Below the pieces are notes generated by a model. It was given only the letters and a program-made list of their open reading frames with translations. It did not search any database and had not been told where the DNA came from. A stretch of DNA of 64,000 nt from Ammoniphilus resinae (GTDB lineage Bacteria; Bacillota; Bacilli; Aneurinibacillales; RAOX-1). Below, in pieces: positions 33,910-42,438 of this stretch. The stretch spans positions 472,312 through 536,311 of the forward strand of contig NZ_JAGGKT010000002.1 of assembly GCF_017873965.1 (NCBI RefSeq), written 5' to 3'. Made by a program: the position numbers and the translations under genes. The number at the start of each line of letters is the position of its first letter. Within the stretch, counting starts at the first letter, position 1.

Positions 33910-35016
33910 TTAATTATCCAAAGCGTGTCCCGGCAAATCTAATGGAAAAGGAGCTGGCTTCTCGCAACTGCTTTCCACCAACACATGGTTACCAGACCTT
34001 GAAGAGTCAAGAAAAGCATGCATAACGTCCAATACATGATAGGTTAAATCACCATTCGCCCGGTGAGGTCTCCCGCTTATCATCGCGTGTGCCATATCTG
34101 CAACCCCTAGACCTCGACTGTTCTCAGTAAAACCATGTGTTAATGGTACTTCAGACCATTCTGTACTTCCTTGCCTGCGAATGAATACAGGTCCACCAAA
34201 GGTATTTGGATCCGGAACAATCAATGTCCCTTGGCTTCCGTAAACTTCAATCCGTGGTACTTGAGATCCCCAAACGTCAAAGCTCGTAATGATGGTTCCA
34301 ATTGCACCAATGGCAAAATCAAAGATTCCCGCTATATGCGTTGGTGTTTCGACTTGTATTTTTTGTCCAAATTTAGGTTGACTTGTAATGGTACGTTCTG
34401 GGAAGGTAATTCTCGCCGACCCAGTTACTCGGCGAATAGGACCAATCAAATTGATCAATGCCGTTAGGTAATAAGGCCCCATATCAAACATGGGACCTCC
34501 CCCGACCTTATAATAGAAGTCGGGATCCGGATGCCATCTTTCGTGTCCATGGTTCATCATAAATGCCGTGGCAGCAACCGGTTCACCAATCCAACCGTCA
34601 TCAATTAACTTACGGCAGGTTTGAATCCCTCCACCAAGGAAGGTGTCAGGTGCACCCCCTATTAATAATCCTCTTTCCTTTGCTAGTTTAATAATTTTTT
34701 TGCCATCTTCACGACTTACAGCCAATGGCTTTTCCACATAAACGTGCTTTCCGGCTTCTAGCGCTGCTAAACAAACTTCAGCGTGGGCTTTCGGGATAGT
34801 AAGATTAATAACAATTTCAATTTCTGGATCGGCCAGCAACTCCTCTGGTGAGCAGGCCTTTGGAATATTGAATTCTGCCGCTTTCGCCTTGGCACGTGAA
34901 ACATCCAAATCCGCACAAGCAGCAATGTCCAAAATGTCAAAAGTTTGTCCCGCTTTGAAATAAATTCCGCTAATTGTTCCGCACCCAATTACTCCAACCT
35001 TCACTTTATTTTTCAA
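33910..35016 (-). CDS. Gfo/Idh/MocA-family oxidoreductase
   Basis: A 368-residue paralogue of the protein at 28793. The Rossmann motif is [15 protein letters not shown] is VEKPLAVS, and the substrate-side motif [12 protein letters not shown] again has Tyr instead of His. I prefer a TTG start at 35016, eight bases after AGGGGGTG; a GTG at 35025 lies inside that binding site. Two such close copies in one operon suggest two similar oxidation steps or two related substrates. Confidence 0.86.
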   Translation of the reverse strand: MKNKVKVGVIGCGTISGIYFKAGQTFDILDIAACADLDVSRAKAKAAEFNIPKACSPEELLADPEIEIVINLTIPKAHAEVCLAALEAGKHVYVEKPLAVSREDGKKIIKLAKERGLLIGGAPDTFLGGGIQTCRKLIDDGWIGEPVAATAFMMNHGHERWHPDPDFYYKVGGGPMFDMGPYYLTALINLIGPIRRVTGSARITFPERTITSQPKFGQKIQVETPTHIAGIFDFAIGAIGTIITSFDVWGSQVPRIEVYGSQGTLIVPDPNTFGGPVFIRRQGSTEWSEVPLTHGFTENSRGLGVADMAHAMISGRPHRANGDLTYHVLDVMHAFLDSSRSGNHVLVESSCEKPAPFPLDLPGHALDN

Positions 35017-35042
35017 TGGTTTCACCCCCTATAATTTCAAAA

Positions 35043-35888
35043 TTAGGATTTAAAGCGAATGGGGATACCTAGCTTTTGCTCGACGTAATCCCTGCATATG
35101 GTCAAACTTTGAAGCGGAGTACTTGTTGATTTATCAATTTCTACCGTTAACCAGCCTTCATAATCGATTTCTTGCAAAAATTGAACGACCTTAGGGAAAT
35201 CCACAGGACCCAGTCCTAATTCACAAAAGATTGGTAGAGCTTCCGTACCAGATAGAATGGGAAATTTCTCGATGTCTACCTCTTCAGGCGTTACATCCTT
35301 TAAATGCACGTAAGCAATTCTGTCCTTATATCTACGCATAATCTCGACAGGATCCATTCCTGCTTTATATAAATGAGCTGTATCCGGACAGAAGAAAACA
35401 TATTTCGGATCCGTCATTTCCATAATCGCGTCCAATTCATTTTCATTTTGGATTTCTGTTCCCAAGTGTGGATGCACACAAGCTTTTACACCCAGGTCGT
35501 AGCATCTCTTTGCGGCCTCGTTTATAGTTTGGGCGGCTACTTTCAACTCATCTAAGGTGGTACCTCCTTCCGTTCTTGGTCCTTTTGGCCCAAATACGAT
35601 CCGATCACTTCCATTCGCTACAAGAAATTTTGCAACCCGGGTATTGTACTCTATAACCTCCTGTTGTAGAGCTTTATCGGAAAATCTACCGCCACCGTAT
35701 AAAGCGGATAATGTAAAGCCATGATGACCTAGCAGGTCTCTGAATTCATCCAACCGATCTTCATACTGAAGGGCAATATGTGTAAAGGTTTCACAAGCCT
35801 GATAGCCTAAATTAGAAGCCTCCTTAAGACCTAACAAAAAATCATCACGCCAAGTAATTAAATGACTAGAAACTTTCATTTTTGACAT
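35043..35888 (-). CDS. Xylose-isomerase-like TIM-barrel epimerase/isomerase (2 of 3)
   Basis: A 281-residue TIM-barrel protein similar to inosose dehydratase (IolE) and related epimerases. Metal-site stretches are VCVHPHLGTEI, FCPDTAHLYKAG, YVHLKDVTPEE and TVEIDKST. The ATG at 35888 follows AAAGGGG. It is flanked on both sides by Gfo/Idh/MocA genes, the arrangement expected when a dehydrogenase makes a keto sugar that the barrel then dehydrates or epimerises, as in inositol catabolism. Confidence 0.84.
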   Translation of the reverse strand: MSKMKVSSHLITWRDDFLLGLKEASNLGYQACETFTHIALQYEDRLDEFRDLLGHHGFTLSALYGGGRFSDKALQQEVIEYNTRVAKFLVANGSDRIVFGPKGPRTEGGTTLDELKVAAQTINEAAKRCYDLGVKACVHPHLGTEIQNENELDAIMEMTDPKYVFFCPDTAHLYKAGMDPVEIMRRYKDRIAYVHLKDVTPEEVDIEKFPILSGTEALPIFCELGLGPVDFPKVVQFLQEIDYEGWLTVEIDKSTSTPLQSLTICRDYVEQKLGIPIRFKS

Positions 35889-35911
35889 TAATAGGACCCC
35901 TTTTTAAAAAA

Positions 35912-37096
35912 TTAATAGTTTTTCGCCAAACTCATTTGTTCCAACTTTACCCAACTTCTCGTTTCAACCGATTTTTCAACAGCCTCAAGGACAGCTTGAT
36001 TCCTTACTCCATCCTCGAAATTTGGGTTAGGGCTATACCCTCTGCTGATTCCATTCATCAATTCCTTCATTAAATTAATAAACGTATGCTCATAGCCAAT
36101 AATATGACCAGCAGGCCAATAGGCACCCGCAAAAGGGTGATGTTCTTCCGTGCAGTTAATCGTACGGAACCCTTGCAATCCTGGCTCATCGTCAGCCAAG
36201 TAAACTTGCAAATTATTCATATTTTCCAAGTCCCAGCGGATTGAACCTTTTTCCCCATTGATTTCAAATCGATTGCCATTGCGGTTTCCCCCAGCAAATC
36301 TTGTGGCCTCAAACACACCTAAAGCACCACTTTTAAATCGGGCTAAGAAGGCTGATGTATCATCCACATCAACTTTACCCTTAGATCCAGCCTCAAGCTT
36401 TGCATTCAACCCCCCAGTCATTTCTCCAATTGGACGCTCCTTAATAAACGTTTCCATCATCCCGACTACTTCATCAAATTCACCTACTAAAAAGCGTGCC
36501 AAATCTAGAATGTGTGCCGCAATATCTCCGTGGGTGCCAGAACCGGTTACTTCCTTTCTCAATCTCCAAACGAGTGGAAAGTTTGGATCCATAATCCAAT
36601 CTTGCAGATATGTCGCCCGAATGTGGTAGATTTTCCCTAAACGGCCTTCCTGAATTAATTTCTTGGCAAATTGTACAGCAGGAGCAAAACGATAATTGTG
36701 GCAAATCATATGTACTACATTATTTTTTCTAACTGCATGAAGCATCCGCTGGGCTTGCTCTAGATTCATCGCTAAAGGTTTTTCACAGATCACATGTTTC
36801 CCTGCTTCAGCAGCAGCAATGGCGATCTCAGCATGCGTATTGTTTGGAGTTACAATATCGATTAAGTCTATATCCTTGCGCTCAATTAAGCGCTTCCAGT
36901 CTGTTTCATATGAAGCCCATCCCATTTTGTCCGCTGCTACCTTTACTTCCACTTCATTTCTACCAGCAACAGCCTGTAAAACCGGCTCGACCTCCGTATC
37001 AAAGTAGAAGGGTAAGTCACGGTAGGCATGGCTATGAGCTTTCCCCATAAATCGATAACCGACCATCCCTACTCGTATTTTTTTTGCTACGCCCAC
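35912..37096 (-). CDS. Gfo/Idh/MocA-family oxidoreductase
   Basis: A 394-residue member of a different subgroup from the two paralogues in the operon. The Rossmann motif is GMVGYRFMGKAHSHAY, EKP is CEKPLAMN, and the classical DxxxH motif is intact in GDIAAHILDLARFL. Proteins of this type oxidise inositols, glucosides or 3-hydroxyls of sugars. The GTG start at 37096 lies inside the end of the upstream gene (10-bp overlap), so the two are translationally coupled. Confidence 0.86.
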   Translation of the reverse strand: MGVAKKIRVGMVGYRFMGKAHSHAYRDLPFYFDTEVEPVLQAVAGRNEVEVKVAADKMGWASYETDWKRLIERKDIDLIDIVTPNNTHAEIAIAAAEAGKHVICEKPLAMNLEQAQRMLHAVRKNNVVHMICHNYRFAPAVQFAKKLIQEGRLGKIYHIRATYLQDWIMDPNFPLVWRLRKEVTGSGTHGDIAAHILDLARFLVGEFDEVVGMMETFIKERPIGEMTGGLNAKLEAGSKGKVDVDDTSAFLARFKSGALGVFEATRFAGGNRNGNRFEINGEKGSIRWDLENMNNLQVYLADDEPGLQGFRTINCTEEHHPFAGAYWPAGHIIGYEHTFINLMKELMNGISRGYSPNPNFEDGVRNQAVLEAVEKSVETRSWVKLEQMSLAKNY

Positions 37097-38055
37097 CAGA
37101 TTTCACCAATCCTTTCTTTAATAATCAAATTTTTGAGGAATGTAGATGCTTTCATGAACCCCTCATCAACTGACATCAAGCTATCTTCATGTTCAATACT
37201 AATTACACCTTCGTAACCCACTAGCTGAAGAGCACTTATAATTTGTTTCCAAGTTTCTTCTCCGTGTCCATACCCTATAGTACGGAAAACCCAAGACCGA
37301 TTGATCTCATCCCGATAGCTCTTCGTATCAAGAACCCCGTTAGATGCTGTATTTTGGTTATCAATACCAGTATCCTTAGCGTGGAAATGATAGAGTGCTC
37401 CAGCTTTCGCTAGTTCTTTAATTCCAACAATAGGATCCATATTTTGCCAGAACAAATGACTGGGATCGAAGTTGACTCCAATACTGTCACCACACTCCTT
37501 GCGAAGCCGTAACATCGTCTCTGTATTGTAAACCACAAATCCTGGATGTGGTTCTATCGCTACTCGCACACCGTGCTCCTTTATGAATGCGTCCTGTTCT
37601 TTCCAGTAAGGAATAACTTTTTCCTTCCATTGCCATTCTATTACCTTCAAAAAGTCCTCAGGCCATGGGCATGTTACCCAGGAAGGATTTAAAGAATGTT
37701 CTGATTCACCGGGGCAACCTGAGAATGTGATTACCGTTTTCACACCTAATTTAGAAGCTAATCGAACTGAATTCTGGAAATCCAAGTGATGTTGGCGTGC
37801 AATTTCTTTATTCGGATGAAGCGGATTCCCATGGCAGCTTAAAGCACTTATTTCCAATCCACGACTTTCAACTGCATGTTTAAACTGCTGAAGTTTCAAT
37901 TCGTCTTCCAGTAGTGCGACCGGATCACAGTGAGGTTTTCCTGGATACCCCCCCGTTCCAATTTCTACTGCCTGCAGACCACTAGCAGCCACATGATCTA
38001 GCATTTCTTCCAAGGTTTTTTGTGCAAATAAAACAGTGAATACTCCTAATTTCAT
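37087..38055 (-). CDS. Xylose-isomerase-like TIM-barrel epimerase/isomerase (3 of 3)
   Basis: A 322-residue TIM-barrel protein. Metal-site motifs are VAIEPHPGFVVYN, GVNFDPSHLFWQN, YHFHAKDTGID and ISIEHEDSL, a complete Glu/Asp/His/Glu set. I chose ATG 38055, six bases after AAAGGAGTG; a GTG at 38064 is part of that site. It is the first enzyme gene after the LacI regulator and overlaps the following dehydrogenase gene, so the two likely act on consecutive steps. Confidence 0.84.
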   Translation of the reverse strand: MKLGVFTVLFAQKTLEEMLDHVAASGLQAVEIGTGGYPGKPHCDPVALLEDELKLQQFKHAVESRGLEISALSCHGNPLHPNKEIARQHHLDFQNSVRLASKLGVKTVITFSGCPGESEHSLNPSWVTCPWPEDFLKVIEWQWKEKVIPYWKEQDAFIKEHGVRVAIEPHPGFVVYNTETMLRLRKECGDSIGVNFDPSHLFWQNMDPIVGIKELAKAGALYHFHAKDTGIDNQNTASNGVLDTKSYRDEINRSWVFRTIGYGHGEETWKQIISALQLVGYEGVISIEHEDSLMSVDEGFMKASTFLKNLIIKERIGEIWWA

Positions 38056-38098
38056 AACGCACACTCCTTTATTAGGTCATCGAATAAACAAAGTTTTT

Positions 38099-39100
38099 CT
38101 AAATCATAGTTGCTCCACAAGACTCTCTAATTACAAGATCACCCTTAAGAATAGTAGATCGCCTAACATAGCTTTCTTGATTCATTAGATCTAGCAACGT
38201 CTCCATTGCTCGTATTCCGATAAGAGACGCAGGCTGTGCAATCGTTGTCAAACTAGGTTCAAAAATTGAGGCCATTTTTATATCATCAAACCCTACTACT
38301 GCCACATCCTTGGGTACCTTCCAACCGATGCATTTAATCGCTTTAATCGATCCAATAGCCATTTCATCATTTGCAGCAAATATTGCAGTTGGTGGTCTTT
38401 CTAAGGTCAGTAGTTTTTTCGTTAGTTGATACCCCGACTCCATCGTGAAATCACCCTCGGCTACTAATGAAGAATCTACCTCCATCCCATGGATTATCAT
38501 GGAATTATAGAATCCTTTAAGTCTGTCCCGGTTTAAAATGATTTCCATTGGACCAGATAGGAATGCAATACGCTTATGCCTTAAGTTAATCAGGTGTTGG
38601 GTCAATTTTTCAGCACATCTGATATTATCAATGGCAACAGTGGGAACATTCGATCCTTCTAAATATTCACAAGCTAATACAACAGGGTATTGATTGGAAA
38701 TTTCCTCAAGATATTCCCGTTTCATTCTTGCTGTTAGTGAAATCACCCCGTCTACTTGCTTTTGTTTTAGAAGATCGAGATACGCATACCCCTTCGATTG
38801 ATCATTTTGGGTGTCTCCAAGAAGCACCTGATATTCATACTTACTAGCAATTGTTTCAATACCTAGTAAGACATTTGAAAAGAATGAATTCGTAATACCA
38901 GGAACGACAACAATAATGGATTTTGTTTCCTTTCTACGAAGTTGTCTTGCCAGAATGTTCGGCTGGTAGTTCAGGGTTTTTATGGCTTCTATTACCCTTG
39001 ACCTAGTTTCAGGTTTAACACGATTCGTATTCCCTATAACCCTTGAAACTGTTGCAACGGAAACATTTGCTAGCCTTGCAACATCATTAATCGTTGCCAT
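38099..39100 (-). CDS. LacI-family transcriptional repressor
   Basis: A 333-residue regulator with the LacI helix-turn-helix at the extreme N-terminus (MATINDVARLANVSVATVSR) and hinge helix NILARQLRR, followed by a sugar-binding domain (FAANDEMAIGSIKAI, AVVGFDDIKMAS). I chose ATG 39100, nine bases after AAAGG; a longer frame to 39166 would hide the HTH. It is the first gene of the 11-kb operon and its promoter overlaps a LacI-type palindrome (39180-39193), so it probably represses its own operon. Confidence 0.92.
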   Translation of the reverse strand: MATINDVARLANVSVATVSRVIGNTNRVKPETRSRVIEAIKTLNYQPNILARQLRRKETKSIIVVVPGITNSFFSNVLLGIETIASKYEYQVLLGDTQNDQSKGYAYLDLLKQKQVDGVISLTARMKREYLEEISNQYPVVLACEYLEGSNVPTVAIDNIRCAEKLTQHLINLRHKRIAFLSGPMEIILNRDRLKGFYNSMIIHGMEVDSSLVAEGDFTMESGYQLTKKLLTLERPPTAIFAANDEMAIGSIKAIKCIGWKVPKDVAVVGFDDIKMASIFEPSLTTIAQPASLIGIRAMETLLDLMNQESYVRRSTILKGDLVIRESCGATMI

Positions 39101-39156
39101 CTTACAATACCTTTCACATGCTATTTTTTGAACATTAAAAATTAATCTATAATCAG

Positions 39157-39185
39157 AATATATCACTATTTTAGAATAATGTAAA
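39157..39185 (-). promoter_or_regulatory. Promoter of the LacI-led operon
   Basis: On the minus strand TTTACA (39185-39180), 17 bases, TATATT (39162-39157). It lies 57 bases before the lacI-type start and its -35 box is inside the operator at 39180-39193. Confidence 0.65.
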
Positions 39186-39193
39186 CCATTACA
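39180..39193. promoter_or_regulatory. LacI-type operator TGTAAACCATTACA
   Basis: Perfect 5-bp arms TGTAA/TTACA around ACCA, close to the LacI/CcpA-family operator form TGTAANCGNTTACA. It overlaps the -35 box of the minus-strand operon promoter. It is 124 bases from the divergent gene at 39317, so it may serve both directions. CcpA binding is an alternative. Confidence 0.6.
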
Positions 39194-39255
39194 CCAACTT
39201 TATTCTTCGATTAAACTATGCGTCAGTTTTTTTAAAGATAAATACATTTTGCGTT

Positions 39256-39284
39256 TTGTTAACATTTAATTAATAACTTATCAT
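39256..39284 (+). promoter_or_regulatory. Possible promoter of the divergent Gfo/AKR pair
   Basis: TTGTTA (39256-39261), 17 bases, TATCAT (39279-39284), 33 bases before the start at 39317. A second possible -10, TATACT, lies just downstream. Confidence 0.4.
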
Positions 39285-39316
39285 AGTCTTATACTAGTAA
39301 GCTAAGGAGGCATTAT

Positions 39317-40342
39317 ATGCTTGTACAGGACCATAAACCAATTTATAAAAAGCTTAGATGGGGTGTTTTGGGTTGTGCCAATATTGCAATAAAGTCAGTT
39401 ATTCCAGCGATCCAACAATCAGAGACCGGCTATGTTCTAGGAATTGCTAGTAGAAACCTAGAAAAAGCTCAGGAAACAGCCGATCATTTCCAAATTGAAA
39501 GAGTCTACTCTGATTACCAAGCGTTATTACAAGACCCGGAAATTGATGCAGTCTACATCCCATTGCCTAATCATCTTCACTACGAATGGACGATAAAAGC
39601 TGCACAATATAAAAAACATGTCTTGTGTGAAAAACCTCTCTCATTAAATCTAAAAGAAGCGAAAGAGATGCTTATTGCTAGTCAGCAAAATCGGGTGTAC
39701 CTTGCGGAGGCTTTCATGTATGCCTATCATCCCCGCTATACTAAAATCAAGGAAATCATAAACTCCGGAGATATCGGGGAAATTCGTGGAATCCATGGTA
39801 CATTCACCTTTAACAACGCATCCGATGTCAATAATGTTCGCTTTCAATCACAAATGGGTGGAGGCGCTCTCTATGATGTGGGTTGCTATCCAATTCACGC
39901 TGCCCGATTTCTTTTAGAAACAGAACCAGAAGCGGTTACCGTTCATGCCTTCTTCTCACCTCAGCATGATCACGTCGATATGATGGCTTCTGGATTATTA
40001 GAATTTCCCAATGGAATAAGTCTTACCTTTGATTGTGGCATGTGGGCTGATCGTCGAAACACCTTACAAATTCTAGGGACAGAAGGAAGAATTGAGATTC
40101 CATCAGCCTTTATTTGTCGATCACACGAAGATTCGAGGTTGCTAGTATTATCCAAAGGAGAAAAACAAAAAGAAATACTTCTCCCCTTCGTAAATCAATA
40201 TACTCTACAGGTTGATCAATTTGCTCTAGTGATTCTAACAGAAGAGCCTCCTCTTATTCCAACATCCGATTCTGTTCGAAACATGCATGTTCTTGAGGCT
40301 TGCTTGAAATCAGCCAAAGAAAGATTGCGCGTTACACTTTAA
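39317..40342 (+). CDS. Gfo/Idh/MocA-family oxidoreductase
   Basis: A 341-residue NAD(P)-dependent sugar dehydrogenase-type protein. The Rossmann motif is GVLGCANIAIKSV, EKP is LCEKPLSLN, and the substrate motif reads YDVGCYPIHAARFLL. This subgroup includes D-xylose and 1,5-anhydrofructose-type dehydrogenases that act at C1 or C2. It is divergent from the LacI-led operon and 22 bases ahead of an aldo/keto reductase gene. AAGGAGG precedes ATG 39317. Confidence 0.86.
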   Translation: MLVQDHKPIYKKLRWGVLGCANIAIKSVIPAIQQSETGYVLGIASRNLEKAQETADHFQIERVYSDYQALLQDPEIDAVYIPLPNHLHYEWTIKAAQYKKHVLCEKPLSLNLKEAKEMLIASQQNRVYLAEAFMYAYHPRYTKIKEIINSGDIGEIRGIHGTFTFNNASDVNNVRFQSQMGGGALYDVGCYPIHAARFLLETEPEAVTVHAFFSPQHDHVDMMASGLLEFPNGISLTFDCGMWADRRNTLQILGTEGRIEIPSAFICRSHEDSRLLVLSKGEKQKEILLPFVNQYTLQVDQFALVILTEEPPLIPTSDSVRNMHVLEACLKSAKERLRVTL

Positions 40343-40364
40343 CTATTAAAGGGTGATATTTCCT

Positions 40365-41300
40365 ATGAAAATGACATCAGTAAAAGGTTTAAAAAAAGAA
40401 TGCTCCCAGTTAGTTCTAGGTACAGTTTTTTTCTCCTTAAAAAATTCGCAAATCGCCTTTGACATATTGGACTCCTATTTTGAGCAGGGTGGAAATACGA
40501 TTGATACGGCCCACGTTTATGGTAAAGGACAAAGCGAAAAAACCGTTGGTATGTGGCTGAGTTGCAGACAAATCCGTCACGAGGTGATCATACTTACCAA
40601 AGGTGCACATCATGATGCGAATGGACCTCGGGTAACACCAGAAGCAATTACCTATGATTTAATGACAAGCTTAGATCGGTTAAACATTGATTATATAGAT
40701 ATCTATATGCTGCACAGAGATAATCCGCATGTTCCTGTTGATGAAATTATGGACTCTCTATATGAACATCAACAATCGGGATTAATTCGCACAATAGGCA
40801 CTTCGAACTGGACCTATCAACGGATTGAGGAAGCCAATAACTATGCCATTCGCAAAGGCTATCCAGGCTTCGTTGTCAATAGTCCGAATCTAAGTCTTGC
40901 AAAACCAAATGAACCAAGATGGCCTGGGTGTATCTCGGTTAACCAGGGGTATATAGATTGGCATAAAAGAACCCAGCTTCCGCTGTTCTCTTGGTCCTCC
41001 CAGGCAGGTGGATTTTTTACAGGAAAATATTCACCAGATAATAAGGAACACCCTGACATGGTTCGGGTCTATTATAATTCTGATAATTGGGAGCGACTAA
41101 GACGAGCTAACGAACTAGCTTATCAGAAAGGAAACGGAATTACAGCCAACCACATCGCACTAGCCTATGTTTTAAATCACCCCTTTCCAACCTGCGCTTT
41201 AATTGGGCCAGAGAAAACCTCAGAACTGGAATCGAGCTTAAAAGCAATAGAAGTTGAATTGTCAGAGGATGAAATGAAATGGTTAGATCTCAGATGTTAA
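40365..41300 (+). CDS. Aldo/keto reductase
   Basis: A 311-residue aldo/keto reductase. Tetrad residues are in NTIDTAHVYG (Asp, Tyr), LTKGAHH (Lys) and YMLHRDNP (His). The NADP-binding C-terminal part includes ALIGPEKTSELESS. I chose ATG 40365, nine bases after AAAGGGTG; a GTG at 40353 is part of that site. It forms a two-gene unit with the oxidoreductase at 39317 and is followed by a terminator. Confidence 0.85.
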   Translation: MKMTSVKGLKKECSQLVLGTVFFSLKNSQIAFDILDSYFEQGGNTIDTAHVYGKGQSEKTVGMWLSCRQIRHEVIILTKGAHHDANGPRVTPEAITYDLMTSLDRLNIDYIDIYMLHRDNPHVPVDEIMDSLYEHQQSGLIRTIGTSNWTYQRIEEANNYAIRKGYPGFVVNSPNLSLAKPNEPRWPGCISVNQGYIDWHKRTQLPLFSWSSQAGGFFTGKYSPDNKEHPDMVRVYYNSDNWERLRRANELAYQKGNGITANHIALAYVLNHPFPTCALIGPEKTSELESSLKAIEVELSEDEMKWLDLRC

Positions 41301-41315
41301 ACGATAAGATTTTTT

Positions 41316-41349
41316 GCCAACTGGTTACTTCCAGTGGCTTTTTTCTTTT
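41316..41349 (+). terminator. Rho-independent terminator
   Basis: GCCAACTGG (41316-41324) pairs, with one bulged A, with CCAGTGGC (41331-41338), followed by TTTTTTC. It ends the Gfo/AKR pair. Confidence 0.75.
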
Positions 41350-41393
41350 CAATAAAAACTGATTTTGAAATGCTCCTGCTAAACCCCTTCCAA

Positions 41394-42194
41394 TTATTGA
41401 TGCCTACTAGTGCTTTCCCAGCTCGGCCCCCCCTCAATAAACTGACCACCATCCACCTTTATAACCGCCCCGACTATGTATTCTGCGGCTTTTGTGGCCA
41501 AGAATACTGCTGCTTTCCCTAAATCCTCAGGTAATCCCATACGTCCTAGAGGCATACGTTCACCCATCGTTTTCATTTGTTCATCGCTATACCAAGCCCG
41601 TTCTCCAGGCGTGTCTGTCCATCCCGGTTCAAGGATGTTAACCCGGATTTTATGCCACATAAGTTCATTGGCAACTGTCATAACAAGATGGTGTGATCCT
41701 GCTTTTGCGACATTATAATCAATCGCTTCTTTAAAAGGAGTGCGTGCATGTGGGGATGAAACATGGATAATAGTCCCCTGTTTTCCCTGATCCACCATCC
41801 GTCTTGCAACCACTTGAAGGGTGTGAAATACTCCAAAGATCCCAATTTCAACAGTCTTTTGTAGGTCTTCAAATTTCGTTTCAAGAATTGAATTGCGCAC
41901 ACTGGCAACTGCATTGGTAACGAGAATATCAATGGGACCCAAATTGGATTCACAGGCTTCCACCATTTCTATGACTTGAGCACGCTCTGCTACATTGGCG
42001 CGAACTGCAATGGCACGCCTACCTAAAGATTTAATTTGATTTACTAGTTGTTCCGCATCACCTCTAGAATTACTGTAGTTAATACAGACATCAGCTCCAG
42101 CTTTTGCTAACTCCAAAGCAATCCCCGCGCCTATTCCTTTTGAACTTCCTGTGACAAGCGCCACTTTATTAACGAGCATCCCTTTTTCCAACAA
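41394..42194 (-). CDS. Short-chain dehydrogenase/reductase (SDR)
   Basis: A 266-residue SDR. The cofactor motif is TGSSKGIG, the usual NNAG is changed to TNAV, the catalytic serine lies in HVSSPHA and the Tyr-x-x-x-Lys in YNVAK. It starts at TTG 42194, nine bases after GGAGG; an internal ATG (residue 6) has no proper spacing. It stands alone, converging on the AKR gene and divergent from the ROK regulator at 42439. The substrate is unknown. Confidence 0.83.
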   Translation of the reverse strand: MLEKGMLVNKVALVTGSSKGIGAGIALELAKAGADVCINYSNSRGDAEQLVNQIKSLGRRAIAVRANVAERAQVIEMVEACESNLGPIDILVTNAVASVRNSILETKFEDLQKTVEIGIFGVFHTLQVVARRMVDQGKQGTIIHVSSPHARTPFKEAIDYNVAKAGSHHLVMTVANELMWHKIRVNILEPGWTDTPGERAWYSDEQMKTMGERMPLGRMGLPEDLGKAAVFLATKAAEYIVGAVIKVDGGQFIEGGPSWESTSRHQ

Positions 42195-42438
42195 TAAATT
42201 TCGCCTCCTCTATGATTTACGCCAAATAAAATTTTAAAAAACATACGATATTAATATTTCTGATAATGTTAATTATTTAGTATTTTATAATTTTAATCTA
42301 ACACTTGAACGATACTTTGTCCAGAGGATAAACAAATTATTTTATAGTCCGCTGTTTACTGAATTTCCCCAAACTTTTTATATCTTTTAAACAAAGTAAT
42401 GGTAAAATATAGGTAAATTCAGTCTGGAGGTTTTATTT

